DNA of 11,249 bases from an uncultured Clostridia bacterium (GCA_946615495.1 CAMOHY010000050.1:1-11249), one strand, 5' to 3'. Positions 1 through 6,679 are shown, counted from the stretch's first letter. Numbers and translations are program-made. The notes: generated by a model not told the origin, from the letters alone.

Positions 1-198
1 AAGTTCGTCCGCGTGACCTTCTACGTGGAAGGCAACTACTACATGGCCACCATGGCTGAAGTGGAAGCCGACGGCACCTTCTCTGTGGACGGCGTTGGCC
101 CCATCGTGTACATCACCGCGGTTGCGACTGGCAACAGCTCCGTGAACCCCGAAGATGTGAAGGTTATCGCTCCCGCTGTGGAAATCTTCGTGAAGTAA
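1..198 (+). CDS. small secreted beta protein A1, C-terminal part (5' end outside window)
   Basis: The reading frame is open from the first base and ends at TAA 196-198, giving the last 65 residues of a protein whose start lies left of the window. It aligns without large gaps to the second half of the complete 123-residue protein at 2212-2583. Both share VRVTFY, GNYYMAT, a DGTF turn and GVGPI followed by YIT, so it is the C-terminal part of a paralogue (A1). By analogy the missing part should hold a signal peptide and the first strands of a small beta sandwich, making it extracellular. No catalytic residues are visible and I do not recognise a named family. The DGTF…GVGP pattern resembles carboxypeptidase-regulatory-like or transthyretin-like folds, but this is only a suggestion. 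It is followed by B1, as A2 is followed by B2. Confidence 0.85.
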   Translation, partial: KFVRVTFYVEGNYYMATMAEVEADGTFSVDGVGPIVYITAVATGNSSVNPEDVKVIAPAVEIFVK

Positions 199-220
199 TT
201 CACAAACACCCGACACAAGT

Positions 221-242
221 CTTTGCCGCGAAAGCGGTAAAG
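221..242 (+). other. 9-bp hairpin with GAAA tetraloop downstream of A1
   Basis: Bases 221-229 pair with 234-242 (nine pairs, one of them G·T) and enclose the loop GAAA at 230-233, a GNRA tetraloop. It begins 22 bases after the A1 stop. No T-run follows, so it is not a standard intrinsic terminator. It may protect the A1 mRNA 3' end or be part of a structured A1-B1 spacer. Confidence 0.5.
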
Positions 243-248
243 CGTAAG

Positions 249-339
249 TAACAAACATTGGGTAGCAGTTTGTGGGCAGACAAGTAGCGCCTTTGGACAG
301 CTTACATGCTTCCCACAACCTGCTGCCCTTTGTTTGTTA
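249..339 (+). repeat. long imperfect inverted repeat / stem-loop in the B1 leader
   Basis: Bases 249-276 are complementary to 312-339. The pairs run 249-257 with 331-339, 260-268 with 320-328 and 270-276 with 312-318. They are interrupted only by two T-T mismatches (258/330, 259/329) and one T-C mismatch (269/319), with one wobble at 263/325. The loop is 35 bases (277-311). It ends 27 bases before the B1 ribosome binding site. No target-site duplication flanks it and it has no T-run, so a structured leader RNA or processing signal is more likely than a small transposon or a terminator. Its function is unknown. Confidence 0.6.
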
Positions 340-365
340 GGCAGGATTCTTCAATGCAAATGTTT

Positions 366-370
366 GGAGG
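366..370 (+). promoter_or_regulatory. ribosome binding site that sets the B1 start
   Basis: GGAGG directly abuts an ATG at 371 but lies six bases before the in-frame ATG at 377. Only the second spacing is workable. Starting at 377 also gives the same MKKIVCF beginning as the paralogue B2. Confidence 0.8.
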
Positions 371-376
371 ATGAAG

Positions 377-2047
377 ATGAAGAAAATTGTCTGTTTCCTG
401 CTCGCCTTGACGCTGGTTTTCAGCGTCGCGAGCGTGGCTTTTGCGGCGGTGAGCTACAAAGACGGTGAATTGACTGTATCCGCCACGATCGCCAGCGATG
501 ATTTGCGCGCTTACAGCGTGAAGGTAGACGGAAATGATACCGGCCGGTCCCTGACCGCTGGCAACAGCTCCGTAACCATCAGCAAAAAGTATGACGCTGG
601 CACCCATACTGTTACCGTTGAAAACGATTTTGCTGGCGTGATCTACTCCGGTTCCTTCACCGTGGCCGGCGAAGCCACCGAAGAACCCACTCAGGAACCC
701 ACTGCTGAACCCACCGCGGAACCCGTTGTAACGGAAGAACCCACTCAGGAACCCACCGCGGAACCCACCGCGGAACCCACCACCGTTCCCGAACCCACCG
801 GCCCCGTAAGCCTGGGCTCTGTGAGCTACAAGAATGGCGTCATCAGCTTCTCCGTCAGCAACCTGACCAAGAGCGCTGAAGTGTGGGTAGACGGCGGCGC
901 TACCAGCCTGTCCATCACCGGCAGCGGCAGCTACACCCTGAGCATGCGGCTCAAGCCCGGCACCCATACCCTGATGATCTATAACCCCACTCTGGACGTG
1001 AATCCTTCCCGTTCCTTCGAGTTCAACCCCACCACCCCCACCGTGTCCGGCTCTTACACTGAGGTTGGCAAGCTGATTGTCACTGTTGGCAACCTGAACA
1101 ACCCCTCTGAAATCTGGCTGGATGGCGGCGCCTCCAACCTGTCTGTGAGCGCGGATGGCAGCTACGTGCTGAACGTGAACCTGACCGAAGGCTCTCACAC
1201 CCTGTTGGTGTATGATGCTATCAACGACCTGAAGGGCTACGGCACTGTGGTTGTGGATCACATCTGGCAGGAAACCCCCGCTAAGGAAGCCACCTGCACC
1301 GAAGCTGGCAACACTGAGGGCAAGGTTTGCTTGATCTGCGGCAAGGTTGAAAAGGAACTGAAAGAAATCCCCGCTCTGGGCCATGACATCGTAGAAGATG
1401 CTGAAGTGCCCGCCACCTGCACCAAGGACGGCCTGACCAAGGGTGAACATTGCACCCGTTGCGACGACGCCACGGTTAAGCAGGAAGTTGTGAAGGCGCT
1501 GGGCCACAAGTATGTGGTTGTGGACCGTTCCAACGGTCGCGTCACCTACAAGTGCGAACGCTGCGGCGACAGCTTCTATGTGCAGACCGAAGAACCCGTC
1601 AAGAAGAACATCTATGGCAGCATCGTGAAGGATGCCAACGCTGTGGAAGTGGACTACACCGCTAACGCCAGCAAGGCCGATGCCAAGACCTTGGTCATCG
1701 TTGCCGACCTGACCAGCAAGCAGAACCTGACCAGCGAACTGGGCCTGTACCTGGATGACGCTCTGATTGCTCAGCTGAAGAACGAAGGCTACACCGCTGT
1801 GAACTTCCTGAACGGCGATGCCAGCATCGTGATCGAACTGGACAAGATCAGCGCTACCTGGTTCAGCACCAACAGCGCCATCTGGTGCTATGTGTTCTCT
1901 ACTGATCCCGCTGCCGAAAACGGCACGCTGGTGAAGGTGGAAGCTCAGATTTCCGGCACCGAAAAGGTTGCTGCCGACGCTTTCGAGGGCGTGACCCTGA
2001 AGAAGGCTACCGGTGATGTAGAAGTTACCGCGAACGGCATCTACTAA
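377..2047 (+). CDS. secreted multidomain protein B1 with Cys-rich repeats and WFSTN domain
   Basis: This 556-residue protein begins with a signal peptide (Lys2-Lys3, hydrophobic 4-20, likely cleavage after AFA at 21-23). Next come a beta domain (about 25-98, with VDG and TGRSL), an acidic Glu/Pro/Thr linker (99-141) built from an 18-residue repeat, and two further beta repeats (about 149-205 and 231-285). The two later repeats are clearly duplicates (WxDGGAxxLS…GSY…GxHTL). A Cys-rich part follows with C307, C318, C321, then C348, C359, C362, then C393, C396: two Cx10CxxC units, each leading to ALGH, plus a final CxxC. These could bind zinc. The C-terminal domain (413 to about 540) carries ISATWFSTN and is shared with B2. 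There is no sortase motif, C-terminal anchor or SLH domain, so it is probably released or held non-covalently. The enzymatic role, if any, is unknown; adhesion or envelope binding is a guess. Confidence 0.9.
   Translation: MKKIVCFLLALTLVFSVASVAFAAVSYKDGELTVSATIASDDLRAYSVKVDGNDTGRSLTAGNSSVTISKKYDAGTHTVTVENDFAGVIYSGSFTVAGEATEEPTQEPTAEPTAEPVVTEEPTQEPTAEPTAEPTTVPEPTGPVSLGSVSYKNGVISFSVSNLTKSAEVWVDGGATSLSITGSGSYTLSMRLKPGTHTLMIYNPTLDVNPSRSFEFNPTTPTVSGSYTEVGKLIVTVGNLNNPSEIWLDGGASNLSVSADGSYVLNVNLTEGSHTLLVYDAINDLKGYGTVVVDHIWQETPAKEATCTEAGNTEGKVCLICGKVEKELKEIPALGHDIVEDAEVPATCTKDGLTKGEHCTRCDDATVKQEVVKALGHKYVVVDRSNGRVTYKCERCGDSFYVQTEEPVKKNIYGSIVKDANAVEVDYTANASKADAKTLVIVADLTSKQNLTSELGLYLDDALIAQLKNEGYTAVNFLNGDASIVIELDKISATWFSTNSAIWCYVFSTDPAAENGTLVKVEAQISGTEKVAADAFEGVTLKKATGDVEVTANGIY
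680..787 (+). repeat. 54-bp tandem repeat coding for the Glu/Pro/Thr linker of B1
   Basis: Two direct copies, 680-733 and 734-787, encode EEPTQEPTAEPTAEPVVT and the same string ending TTV. They differ by a few third-position changes and by the last residues. Within each copy a shorter EPT unit repeats. The in-frame period suggests that linker length can vary between strains. Confidence 0.85.
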
Positions 2048-2106
2048 TTTTAGGACAACATGATGCGGCAGGCTGTGTGAAGAGCACAGCAGGCAGTCAT
2101 CAAAAT

Positions 2107-2138
2107 AGGGGGCTGCCGTTCCGGTAGCCCCCTTATTC
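2107..2138 (+). terminator. intrinsic terminator after B1
   Basis: Bases 2107-2118 pair with 2122-2133 in a 12-bp GC-rich stem (one G·T) with a three-base loop. It is followed by a short T-rich tail (TTATT), so the T-run is weak and some read-through into A2 is possible. The rest of the B1-A2 gap holds a 6-bp hairpin (2072-2077 with 2085-2090) and another (2161-2166 with 2180-2185), but no clear promoter. Confidence 0.7.
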
Positions 2139-2183
2139 CAAACAAGGCACTCCGTTTCCCGCCTGCTCTTGAAAAATGGGCAG

Positions 2184-2196
2184 GCATGGACCATGC
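2184..2196 (+). promoter_or_regulatory. 13-bp perfect palindrome before the A2 ribosome binding site
   Basis: GCATGGACCATGC is a 6+1+6 perfect palindrome ending right at the AAGGAGG of A2. A one-base loop is too tight for an RNA hairpin of full length, so a protein-binding site on DNA is the more natural reading. It may also be chance; no second copy was seen in the window. Confidence 0.3.
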
Positions 2197-2211
2197 AAGG
2201 AGGAAAACGAT

Positions 2212-2583
2212 ATGAAAAAGCTGATTTCCGTTCTGCTTGCTGCCGTTATCTTCTTCTCCGTTGCCAACATCGCGCTTGCCGAAACCACCGCGGCCGCCGC
2301 GCCTAAGTACACTCTGACCAACGTCAACTACGATGGCCATGATGTGACTGGCACAGTGGTGCATACCGATGGTACGCCTGTGGCGGATAAGATCAAGGTT
2401 CGCGTGACCTTCTACATCATTGGCAACTATTACATGGCGACCACCTACACCGTGAAGGAAGATGGCACCTTCAAGATCACCGGCGTTGGCCCCATTCAGT
2501 ACATCACTGTGATCGCCAATTCCATCACCGATAACGGCACCACCCGCTTGGATGCCAAGGAACTGTTCGTTACCGCCGAATAA
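2212..2583 (+). CDS. small secreted beta protein A2
   Basis: This 123-residue protein starts at ATG 2212 behind AAGGAGG at a good distance. The earlier in-frame ATG at 2176 would prepend residues that hide the signal peptide. Residues 1-23 are a signal peptide (KK, hydrophobic core, cleavage after ALA), followed by a short Ala-rich stretch. The mature part of about 95 residues is a single predicted beta domain (YTLTNVNYDG…GTVV…TPVAD…VRVTFY…GNYYMAT…DGTFKITGVGPI). It is the complete paralogue of the A1 fragment. It has no cysteine in the mature part, no catalytic motif, no lipobox and no anchor, so it should be a soluble extracellular protein. A carboxypeptidase-regulatory-like fold is possible but unproven. 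It lies between B1 and B2 and may be the partner of the B proteins. Confidence 0.9.
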   Translation: MKKLISVLLAAVIFFSVANIALAETTAAAAPKYTLTNVNYDGHDVTGTVVHTDGTPVADKIKVRVTFYIIGNYYMATTYTVKEDGTFKITGVGPIQYITVIANSITDNGTTRLDAKELFVTAE

Positions 2584-2607
2584 TTACACGGCATCCGGAA
2601 CCTTATG

Positions 2608-2639
2608 AAAACCTGCGTGGTTGACTGCGCGGGTTTTTT
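2608..2639 (+). terminator. intrinsic terminator after A2
   Basis: Bases 2608-2617 pair with 2628-2637 (ten pairs, one wobble) with a ten-base loop and a T-run at 2634-2639. It separates A2 from the promoter of B2. Confidence 0.85.
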
Positions 2640-2676
2640 ACTTTGTAAATCCTTATGCACATTACCGTTTCCTTAC

Positions 2677-2705
2677 TTGACAAAACAAAAGTGTTGTGAT
2701 AAATT
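2677..2705 (+). promoter_or_regulatory. promoter of B2
   Basis: A consensus TTGACA (2677-2682), a 17-base spacer and TAAATT (2700-2705) preceded by the extended -10 TG at 2697-2698 form a good vegetative promoter. The start would be near 2712, giving a leader of about 100 bases. This leader holds two small hairpins: 2713-2718 with 2724-2729, and 2740-2745 with 2751-2756. Confidence 0.75.
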
Positions 2706-2811
2706 TAATACAAACGAAGCAATTTCGTTACATGAATTCAGCCGTGTGAAACGGCTTCCTTTGGAGAGGGAAACCGGAGCAAAGGATAAGCGCGGCACAC
2801 AGGAGGGCAAA

Positions 2812-3780
2812 ATGAAGAAAATCGTTTGTTTTTTGATGGCACTCACGGTGATGCTGGCGTTAGCGGGCACGGCCTTTGCTGCGGACGTTTCCGCCAGCTA
2901 CAGCAACGGCATGCTGACGGTTTCCACCGGGTCCAATGGCTGGTTCCGTATCAGCGTGGATGGCAGCGGTACGGGCCGGTCCCTGACCCCTTCCGTGCCT
3001 ACGCTTACCTGGGAATATCCGCTGACCAACGGCGAACACCGGATTTCTATTTCTTCCGATATTCACGGCTCCGGCTCCACCACCATTACGGTGACGGACG
3101 GCATTGCCAAGCCGGAGCAGGGCTCTAACAATAACCAGAATCCCCCGAAGGCTACGCAGCCGCCCCAGGTGCCGGAGCATACCGAGCATATTCCCGCCGA
3201 TATTGCCGCCGTGGAGCCCACCTGCACCAGGACCGGCTTGACCGTTGGCCAGAAGTGCGCTGTTGGCGGCGAAATCCTCAAGGAGCAGGAAGTGGTGCCC
3301 GCTCTGGGCCACCGCTACACCATTGCCAGCCGCACCGATAACTCCCTCAGCCTCCAGTGCATCCGCTGCGACAAGAAGTTGAAGGTGGGCGTGAAGGAAG
3401 CGGTTGAGAATCGGTATGGCAACATCATCCTGAATGAAAAGGGCGAAGCCGTCACCTACAACGCGCTTCCCAATAAGACCGACGGGAAGCTGATGACCCT
3501 GACCTTGGCCCGGAAGGCCGAGCAGGCGACCCTGATTCTGGAAAACAGCCTGATTATGCAGCTGATTCGCGAAGGCTATGACCGGGTTGAACTGGTGAAC
3601 GGCAAGACGACCGACGCCGTGATCGAACTGTACCAAATCAGCACTTCCTGGTTCTCCACCAACGAGCCTATTGCAAGCTACCTGTTCACCTTCGCATCCG
3701 AAGGCCAGGTGACGGTGGAAGCGCTGGCTGGCGCCAACCGGGTGACGGCTAACAGCTACACCGGCGTTACGGTGAAATAA
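2812..3780 (+). CDS. secreted multidomain protein B2, shorter paralogue of B1
   Basis: This 322-residue protein starts at ATG 2812 behind AGGAGGG. Longer in-frame starts upstream run through the promoter and are excluded. The signal peptide (1-23, cleavage after AFA) is nearly identical to that of B1. A single beta domain follows (about 25-96, with VDG and TGRSL), then a Pro/Asn/Gln linker (about 100-128). Only one Cys-rich unit is present (C138, C149, then C183 and C186). The fourth expected cysteine is glycine 152, so this unit reads CAVG rather than CxxC. The C-terminal domain (202-322) aligns with B1 (YGxI…ISTSWFSTN…YTGVTVK). Compared with B1 it lacks two beta repeats, one Cys-rich unit and the EPT linker. 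It has no anchor motif, so it is likely extracellular, and its function is unknown. It is transcribed from its own promoter and ended by the terminator at 3812. Confidence 0.9.
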   Translation: MKKIVCFLMALTVMLALAGTAFAADVSASYSNGMLTVSTGSNGWFRISVDGSGTGRSLTPSVPTLTWEYPLTNGEHRISISSDIHGSGSTTITVTDGIAKPEQGSNNNQNPPKATQPPQVPEHTEHIPADIAAVEPTCTRTGLTVGQKCAVGGEILKEQEVVPALGHRYTIASRTDNSLSLQCIRCDKKLKVGVKEAVENRYGNIILNEKGEAVTYNALPNKTDGKLMTLTLARKAEQATLILENSLIMQLIREGYDRVELVNGKTTDAVIELYQISTSWFSTNEPIASYLFTFASEGQVTVEALAGANRVTANSYTGVTVK

Positions 3781-3811
3781 AGCAATCTTTTTTCCAAGTA
3801 AGAACCAAGTA

Positions 3812-3847
3812 AAAAAAATCCCAGAGAAAATCCTCTGGGATTTTTTT
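3812..3847. terminator. bidirectional terminator between B2 and the ABC permease gene
   Basis: Bases 3812-3826 and 3833-3847 form a perfect 15-bp stem with a six-base loop. It has an A-run on the left and a T-run on the right, so it reads as an intrinsic terminator in both directions between convergent genes. Confidence 0.95.
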
Positions 3848-3873
3848 ATACTCTTGTATTGTGCTTTTTTGCG

Positions 3874-5529
3874 TCACACGCTGATATCCCGTCTGCCGGT
3901 CAGCTTGAAGAAGAGCAGCAGGGAAAGCACGCTGGTCACGGTCAGCACGGTTGAGTAGGCGGCGGCGTTGCCGAAGCAGTCGCGGATGACCTCCGTGTAC
4001 ACGGCCACGGTCAGCGTTTGGGTGCTGGCGCGGTACAGCATGATAGAGGAGGACAGCTCGCTGATGACCGTCACCCAGCTCATAATCGCGCCGGAAATGA
4101 CGCCGGGCATCATCATGGGAAGCATGATTTCCCCGAAGGAGCGCACCTCGGACGCGCCCAGGGACACGGCCGCTTCCTCTATGGAGGGGCTGATTTGGCT
4201 GATGATGGCCGTGCTGGAGCGGATGGTGTAGGGCATCCGGCGAACGGTAAGGGAAATGATGATAATCATGGCGGTGCCGGTCAGGGCCAGGGGCGGCTGG
4301 GCAAAAGCATACAGGAAGCAAATACCCAGCACAGACCCAGGAATGATGTAGGGGAGCATGGTCAGGGTGTCCACTGTGCTGGTGATGACGGACTTGCGGC
4401 GTACGGCCAGATAGGAAATGAGCACGCCCAGGACCACCACCAGGGCAATGGCCGCCAGGCCAAACAGGTAGGTGTTGGGGATGATGCGGGGATTCTTGGA
4501 GAAGATGGTTTCATAGTTGATAAGGGAAAGCTCGGTGGTGAAAATGCCGGGGGTGGATTCCTTGAGGAAGGAAGTGACGATGACCGTCAGCTGCGGCAGC
4601 AGCGCCACCAGCACCACCAAATACACAAAGACGTGGCAGAGCGCCTTGGGCAGGGGACGCTGAGGACGGGGCAGCATGGGCTTTAAGGCCGACATGGCGT
4701 AGCTGTGCTTGCTGGCGATGTAACGCTGCAGGAAAAAGAACACCAGCGTGATCGCCATGATGATGACGCACAGCGCGGCGGCGAAATAGCTGTCGTTGGT
4801 CACTTCGCCCATGAACTGATTGTACAGCACCACGGGGAAGGTGCGGTAGCCTTCGCCGATGAGCATGGGCGTGCCGAAATCGGAAAACACGCGCATGAAC
4901 ACCAGCAGGGAGGAGGCCAGCACCGTGGGCAGCACCAGCGGCAGGATGATGCCCGTGACCCGCTGGAAATTGTTGGCCCCCAGGCTTTCCGCCGCTTCGT
5001 TCAGGGAGTTGTCCAGGTTTTGCAGGGCGCCGCTGACGTACATATACACCAGGGGGAAGGATTGCAGGGAAAACACCAGCACGATGCCGGCGAAGCCGTA
5101 AATCCCGCCGAAATGGATGCCGAACAGCTGATTGATAATCCGGGTAAACAGGCCGTTGCGGCCCAGCAGCTGAATCCAGGCGTAGGCGCCGATGAAGGGC
5201 GGGGAAAGATAGCTGACCACAATGCAGATGTTCAGCCATTTGCTGCCAGTGATTTTATACTGCCGCGTGATGTAGGCAATCACCAGGCCCAGGGTGGCGC
5301 TGATGAGAGTGGACACCACGGTGACGCTGAAGGAGTTTAACAGTGTGTTGGTATAGTATTTGCGGGTAAAGAAGCGGGTGAAGTTTTCCAGGGTAAAGCT
5401 GTTGTCGGCGGGGTTCACCACGCTCTTATACAAAATCAGCACCAGGGGATACACAACGAAGATTAAAAACAGCGCCAAAATAAGCAGGGCAAGGAACGTC
5501 CAGATCGGGGAATATCTGCGTTTCCTCAT
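3874..5529 (-). CDS. ABC transporter permease with two fused membrane domains (Fbp/Afu type)
   Basis: This 551-residue integral membrane protein carries two copies of the binding-protein-dependent permease domain. Each has an EAA coupling loop that docks on the ATPase: EAAESLGA near residue 178, with VLP shortly after, and EAAVSLGA near residue 452, with MMMPG shortly after. About twelve hydrophobic segments are visible, beginning at about 12-33. This fused form is typical of FbpB/AfuB-type importers, so one chain makes the whole channel. I chose ATG 5529: GGAG lies ten bases before it, whereas the GTG at 5538, which overlaps the ATPase stop, is only one base from that site. It is the last gene of the operon and follows the ATPase stop by five bases, which suggests coupled translation. 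It imports whatever the binding protein at 6707-7738 delivers. Confidence 0.93.
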   Translation of the reverse strand: MRKRRYSPIWTFLALLILALFLIFVVYPLVLILYKSVVNPADNSFTLENFTRFFTRKYYTNTLLNSFSVTVVSTLISATLGLVIAYITRQYKITGSKWLNICIVVSYLSPPFIGAYAWIQLLGRNGLFTRIINQLFGIHFGGIYGFAGIVLVFSLQSFPLVYMYVSGALQNLDNSLNEAAESLGANNFQRVTGIILPLVLPTVLASSLLVFMRVFSDFGTPMLIGEGYRTFPVVLYNQFMGEVTNDSYFAAALCVIIMAITLVFFFLQRYIASKHSYAMSALKPMLPRPQRPLPKALCHVFVYLVVLVALLPQLTVIVTSFLKESTPGIFTTELSLINYETIFSKNPRIIPNTYLFGLAAIALVVVLGVLISYLAVRRKSVITSTVDTLTMLPYIIPGSVLGICFLYAFAQPPLALTGTAMIIIISLTVRRMPYTIRSSTAIISQISPSIEEAAVSLGASEVRSFGEIMLPMMMPGVISGAIMSWVTVISELSSSIMLYRASTQTLTVAVYTEVIRDCFGNAAAYSTVLTVTSVLSLLLFFKLTGRRDISV

Positions 5530-5534
5530 AGCGG

Positions 5535-6614
5535 TCACACTCCTTCGCGGATGAGGGAAGTGCGTTTTTCCGCGTCGAAAATATTCACCTTGTCAGGAAC
5601 GATTTGCAGCCTCACCTTGCTGCCATCGGGAATGATGTCCGTTAGGTCGCTGTTTTCCACAACTTCGATTTCCTTGCCGCCGTTCAGCGTCATGAAGTAG
5701 TGCTGGGTCATGCCCAGGAATACGCTGCTGTTTACCGTGGCGGGAATGCCCGCCTCGCTCTCCGGATGAATGGTAAATTCCTCCGGCCGCACGGCGACGT
5801 GCACTTTTCCGGCCACATTGTCCCGCAGCGTGCGCACTGGCGCCTGATAACCGCCCTCAAAGCTGAGCACATTGCCGCTGCATTCCGCGTCCAGCAGATT
5901 GCTCAGCCCGATAAACGTGGACACGAACTCATTGGCGGGACGCTGGTAAATGTGCTTGGGCGTGCCGATTTGCTGGATCACGCCGTCGTTCATGACGGCG
6001 ATGCGGTCTGAAATGGCCAGGGCTTCTTCCTGGTCGTGGGTCACATACACGGTGGTAATGCCGATCTGATGCTGAATCTGCTTGATGACGTTGCGCATTT
6101 CCACGCGCAGCTTGGCGTCCAGGTTGGACAGCGGCTCGTCCATCAGCAGCACTTCCGGCTCGATCACGATGGCGCGGGCCAGGGCCACGCGCTGCTGCTG
6201 GCCGCCGGAAAGCTGGGTGGGCATCCGGTCGGCGTACTGGTCGATTTTGACCAGTTTTAGGATTTCATCCGCCTTCCGGTAGCGCTCCGCCTTGGGGATG
6301 CGCCGGGTTTTTAAGCCGTAGGCCACGTTGTCCCGCACGCTCATATGGGGGAAAACGGCGTAATTCTGAAACACCATGCCCATGTTGCGCTTGTTGGTGG
6401 GAATGGTGTTGATGACCTTGTCATTGACCCTTATTTCGCCCGCCTCGATGGTGTTAAAGCCGATAATCATGCGCAGCAGCGTAGTCTTCCCGCAGCCGGA
6501 GGGACCCAGCAGCGTAAAAAATTCGCCCGGCTTGATTTCGGCGGACAGGCCCTGGATCACGATATTTTTGCCATAGGCCTTCGTTACGTTATCTACATGA
6601 ATCGCCACGCCCAT
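5535..6614 (-). CDS. ABC transporter ATP-binding protein with TOBE domain (Fbp/Pot/Afu type)
   Basis: This 359-residue cytoplasmic ATPase powers the importer. All ABC motifs are intact: Walker A GPSGCGKTT (37-45), Q-loop Gln83, signature LSGGQ (135-139), Walker B VLLMDE (155-160), D-loop, and H-loop His193 in THDQEEA. The last part (about 280-350) is the TOBE substrate-sensing/regulatory extension found in MalK-, PotA- and FbpC-like proteins, and the length is normal for them. AAGGAG lies nine bases before the ATG. The gene sits between the binding protein and permease genes on the same strand and overlaps a possible GTG start of the permease by four bases. Sequence alone does not separate iron, polyamine, sugar-phosphate or phosphonate importers, so I give no gene symbol. 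Confidence 0.95.
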   Translation of the reverse strand: MGVAIHVDNVTKAYGKNIVIQGLSAEIKPGEFFTLLGPSGCGKTTLLRMIIGFNTIEAGEIRVNDKVINTIPTNKRNMGMVFQNYAVFPHMSVRDNVAYGLKTRRIPKAERYRKADEILKLVKIDQYADRMPTQLSGGQQQRVALARAIVIEPEVLLMDEPLSNLDAKLRVEMRNVIKQIQHQIGITTVYVTHDQEEALAISDRIAVMNDGVIQQIGTPKHIYQRPANEFVSTFIGLSNLLDAECSGNVLSFEGGYQAPVRTLRDNVAGKVHVAVRPEEFTIHPESEAGIPATVNSSVFLGMTQHYFMTLNGGKEIEVVENSDLTDIIPDGSKVRLQIVPDKVNIFDAEKRTSLIREGV

Positions 6615-6634
6615 AACAGCTGTCTCCTTTTATT

Positions 6635-6679
6635 GAAAGCCGGGAAGCCCTGCGGCCCGCGCAAAACTTCCCGGCTTTC
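6635..6679 (-). other. perfect 13-bp hairpin between binding protein and ATPase genes
   Basis: Bases 6635-6647 are perfectly complementary to 6667-6679, with a 19-base loop. Read with the operon (- strand), the hairpin is followed by AATAAAAGGAG and not by a T-run, so it should not terminate strongly. Such hairpins after a binding-protein gene commonly protect the upstream message and raise binding protein over the membrane parts. On the + strand a T-rich tail (6680-6689) follows, so it could stop antisense transcripts. Confidence 0.7.

Noticed and set aside
249..339. Inverted repeat as a miniature transposon
   Set aside because: No target-site duplication flanks it, the loop is short and no second copy is seen in the window.
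1295..1564. Cys-rich units of B1 as a DNA-binding zinc ribbon
   Set aside because: The protein has a signal peptide and is extracellular, and similar repeats are typical of secreted clostridial proteins.
302..2194. Open frame of 630 codons on the - strand opposite B1
   Set aside because: It is the antisense of B1, whose signal peptide, domains and ribosome binding site are clear. The product is Gly/His/Val-rich with no motif, as expected from the complement of biased codons.
2605..2811. Upstream extension of B2 to the ATG at about 2605
   Set aside because: It would start inside the A2 terminator and read through the B2 promoter, and it would bury the signal peptide. ATG 2812 has AGGAGGG.
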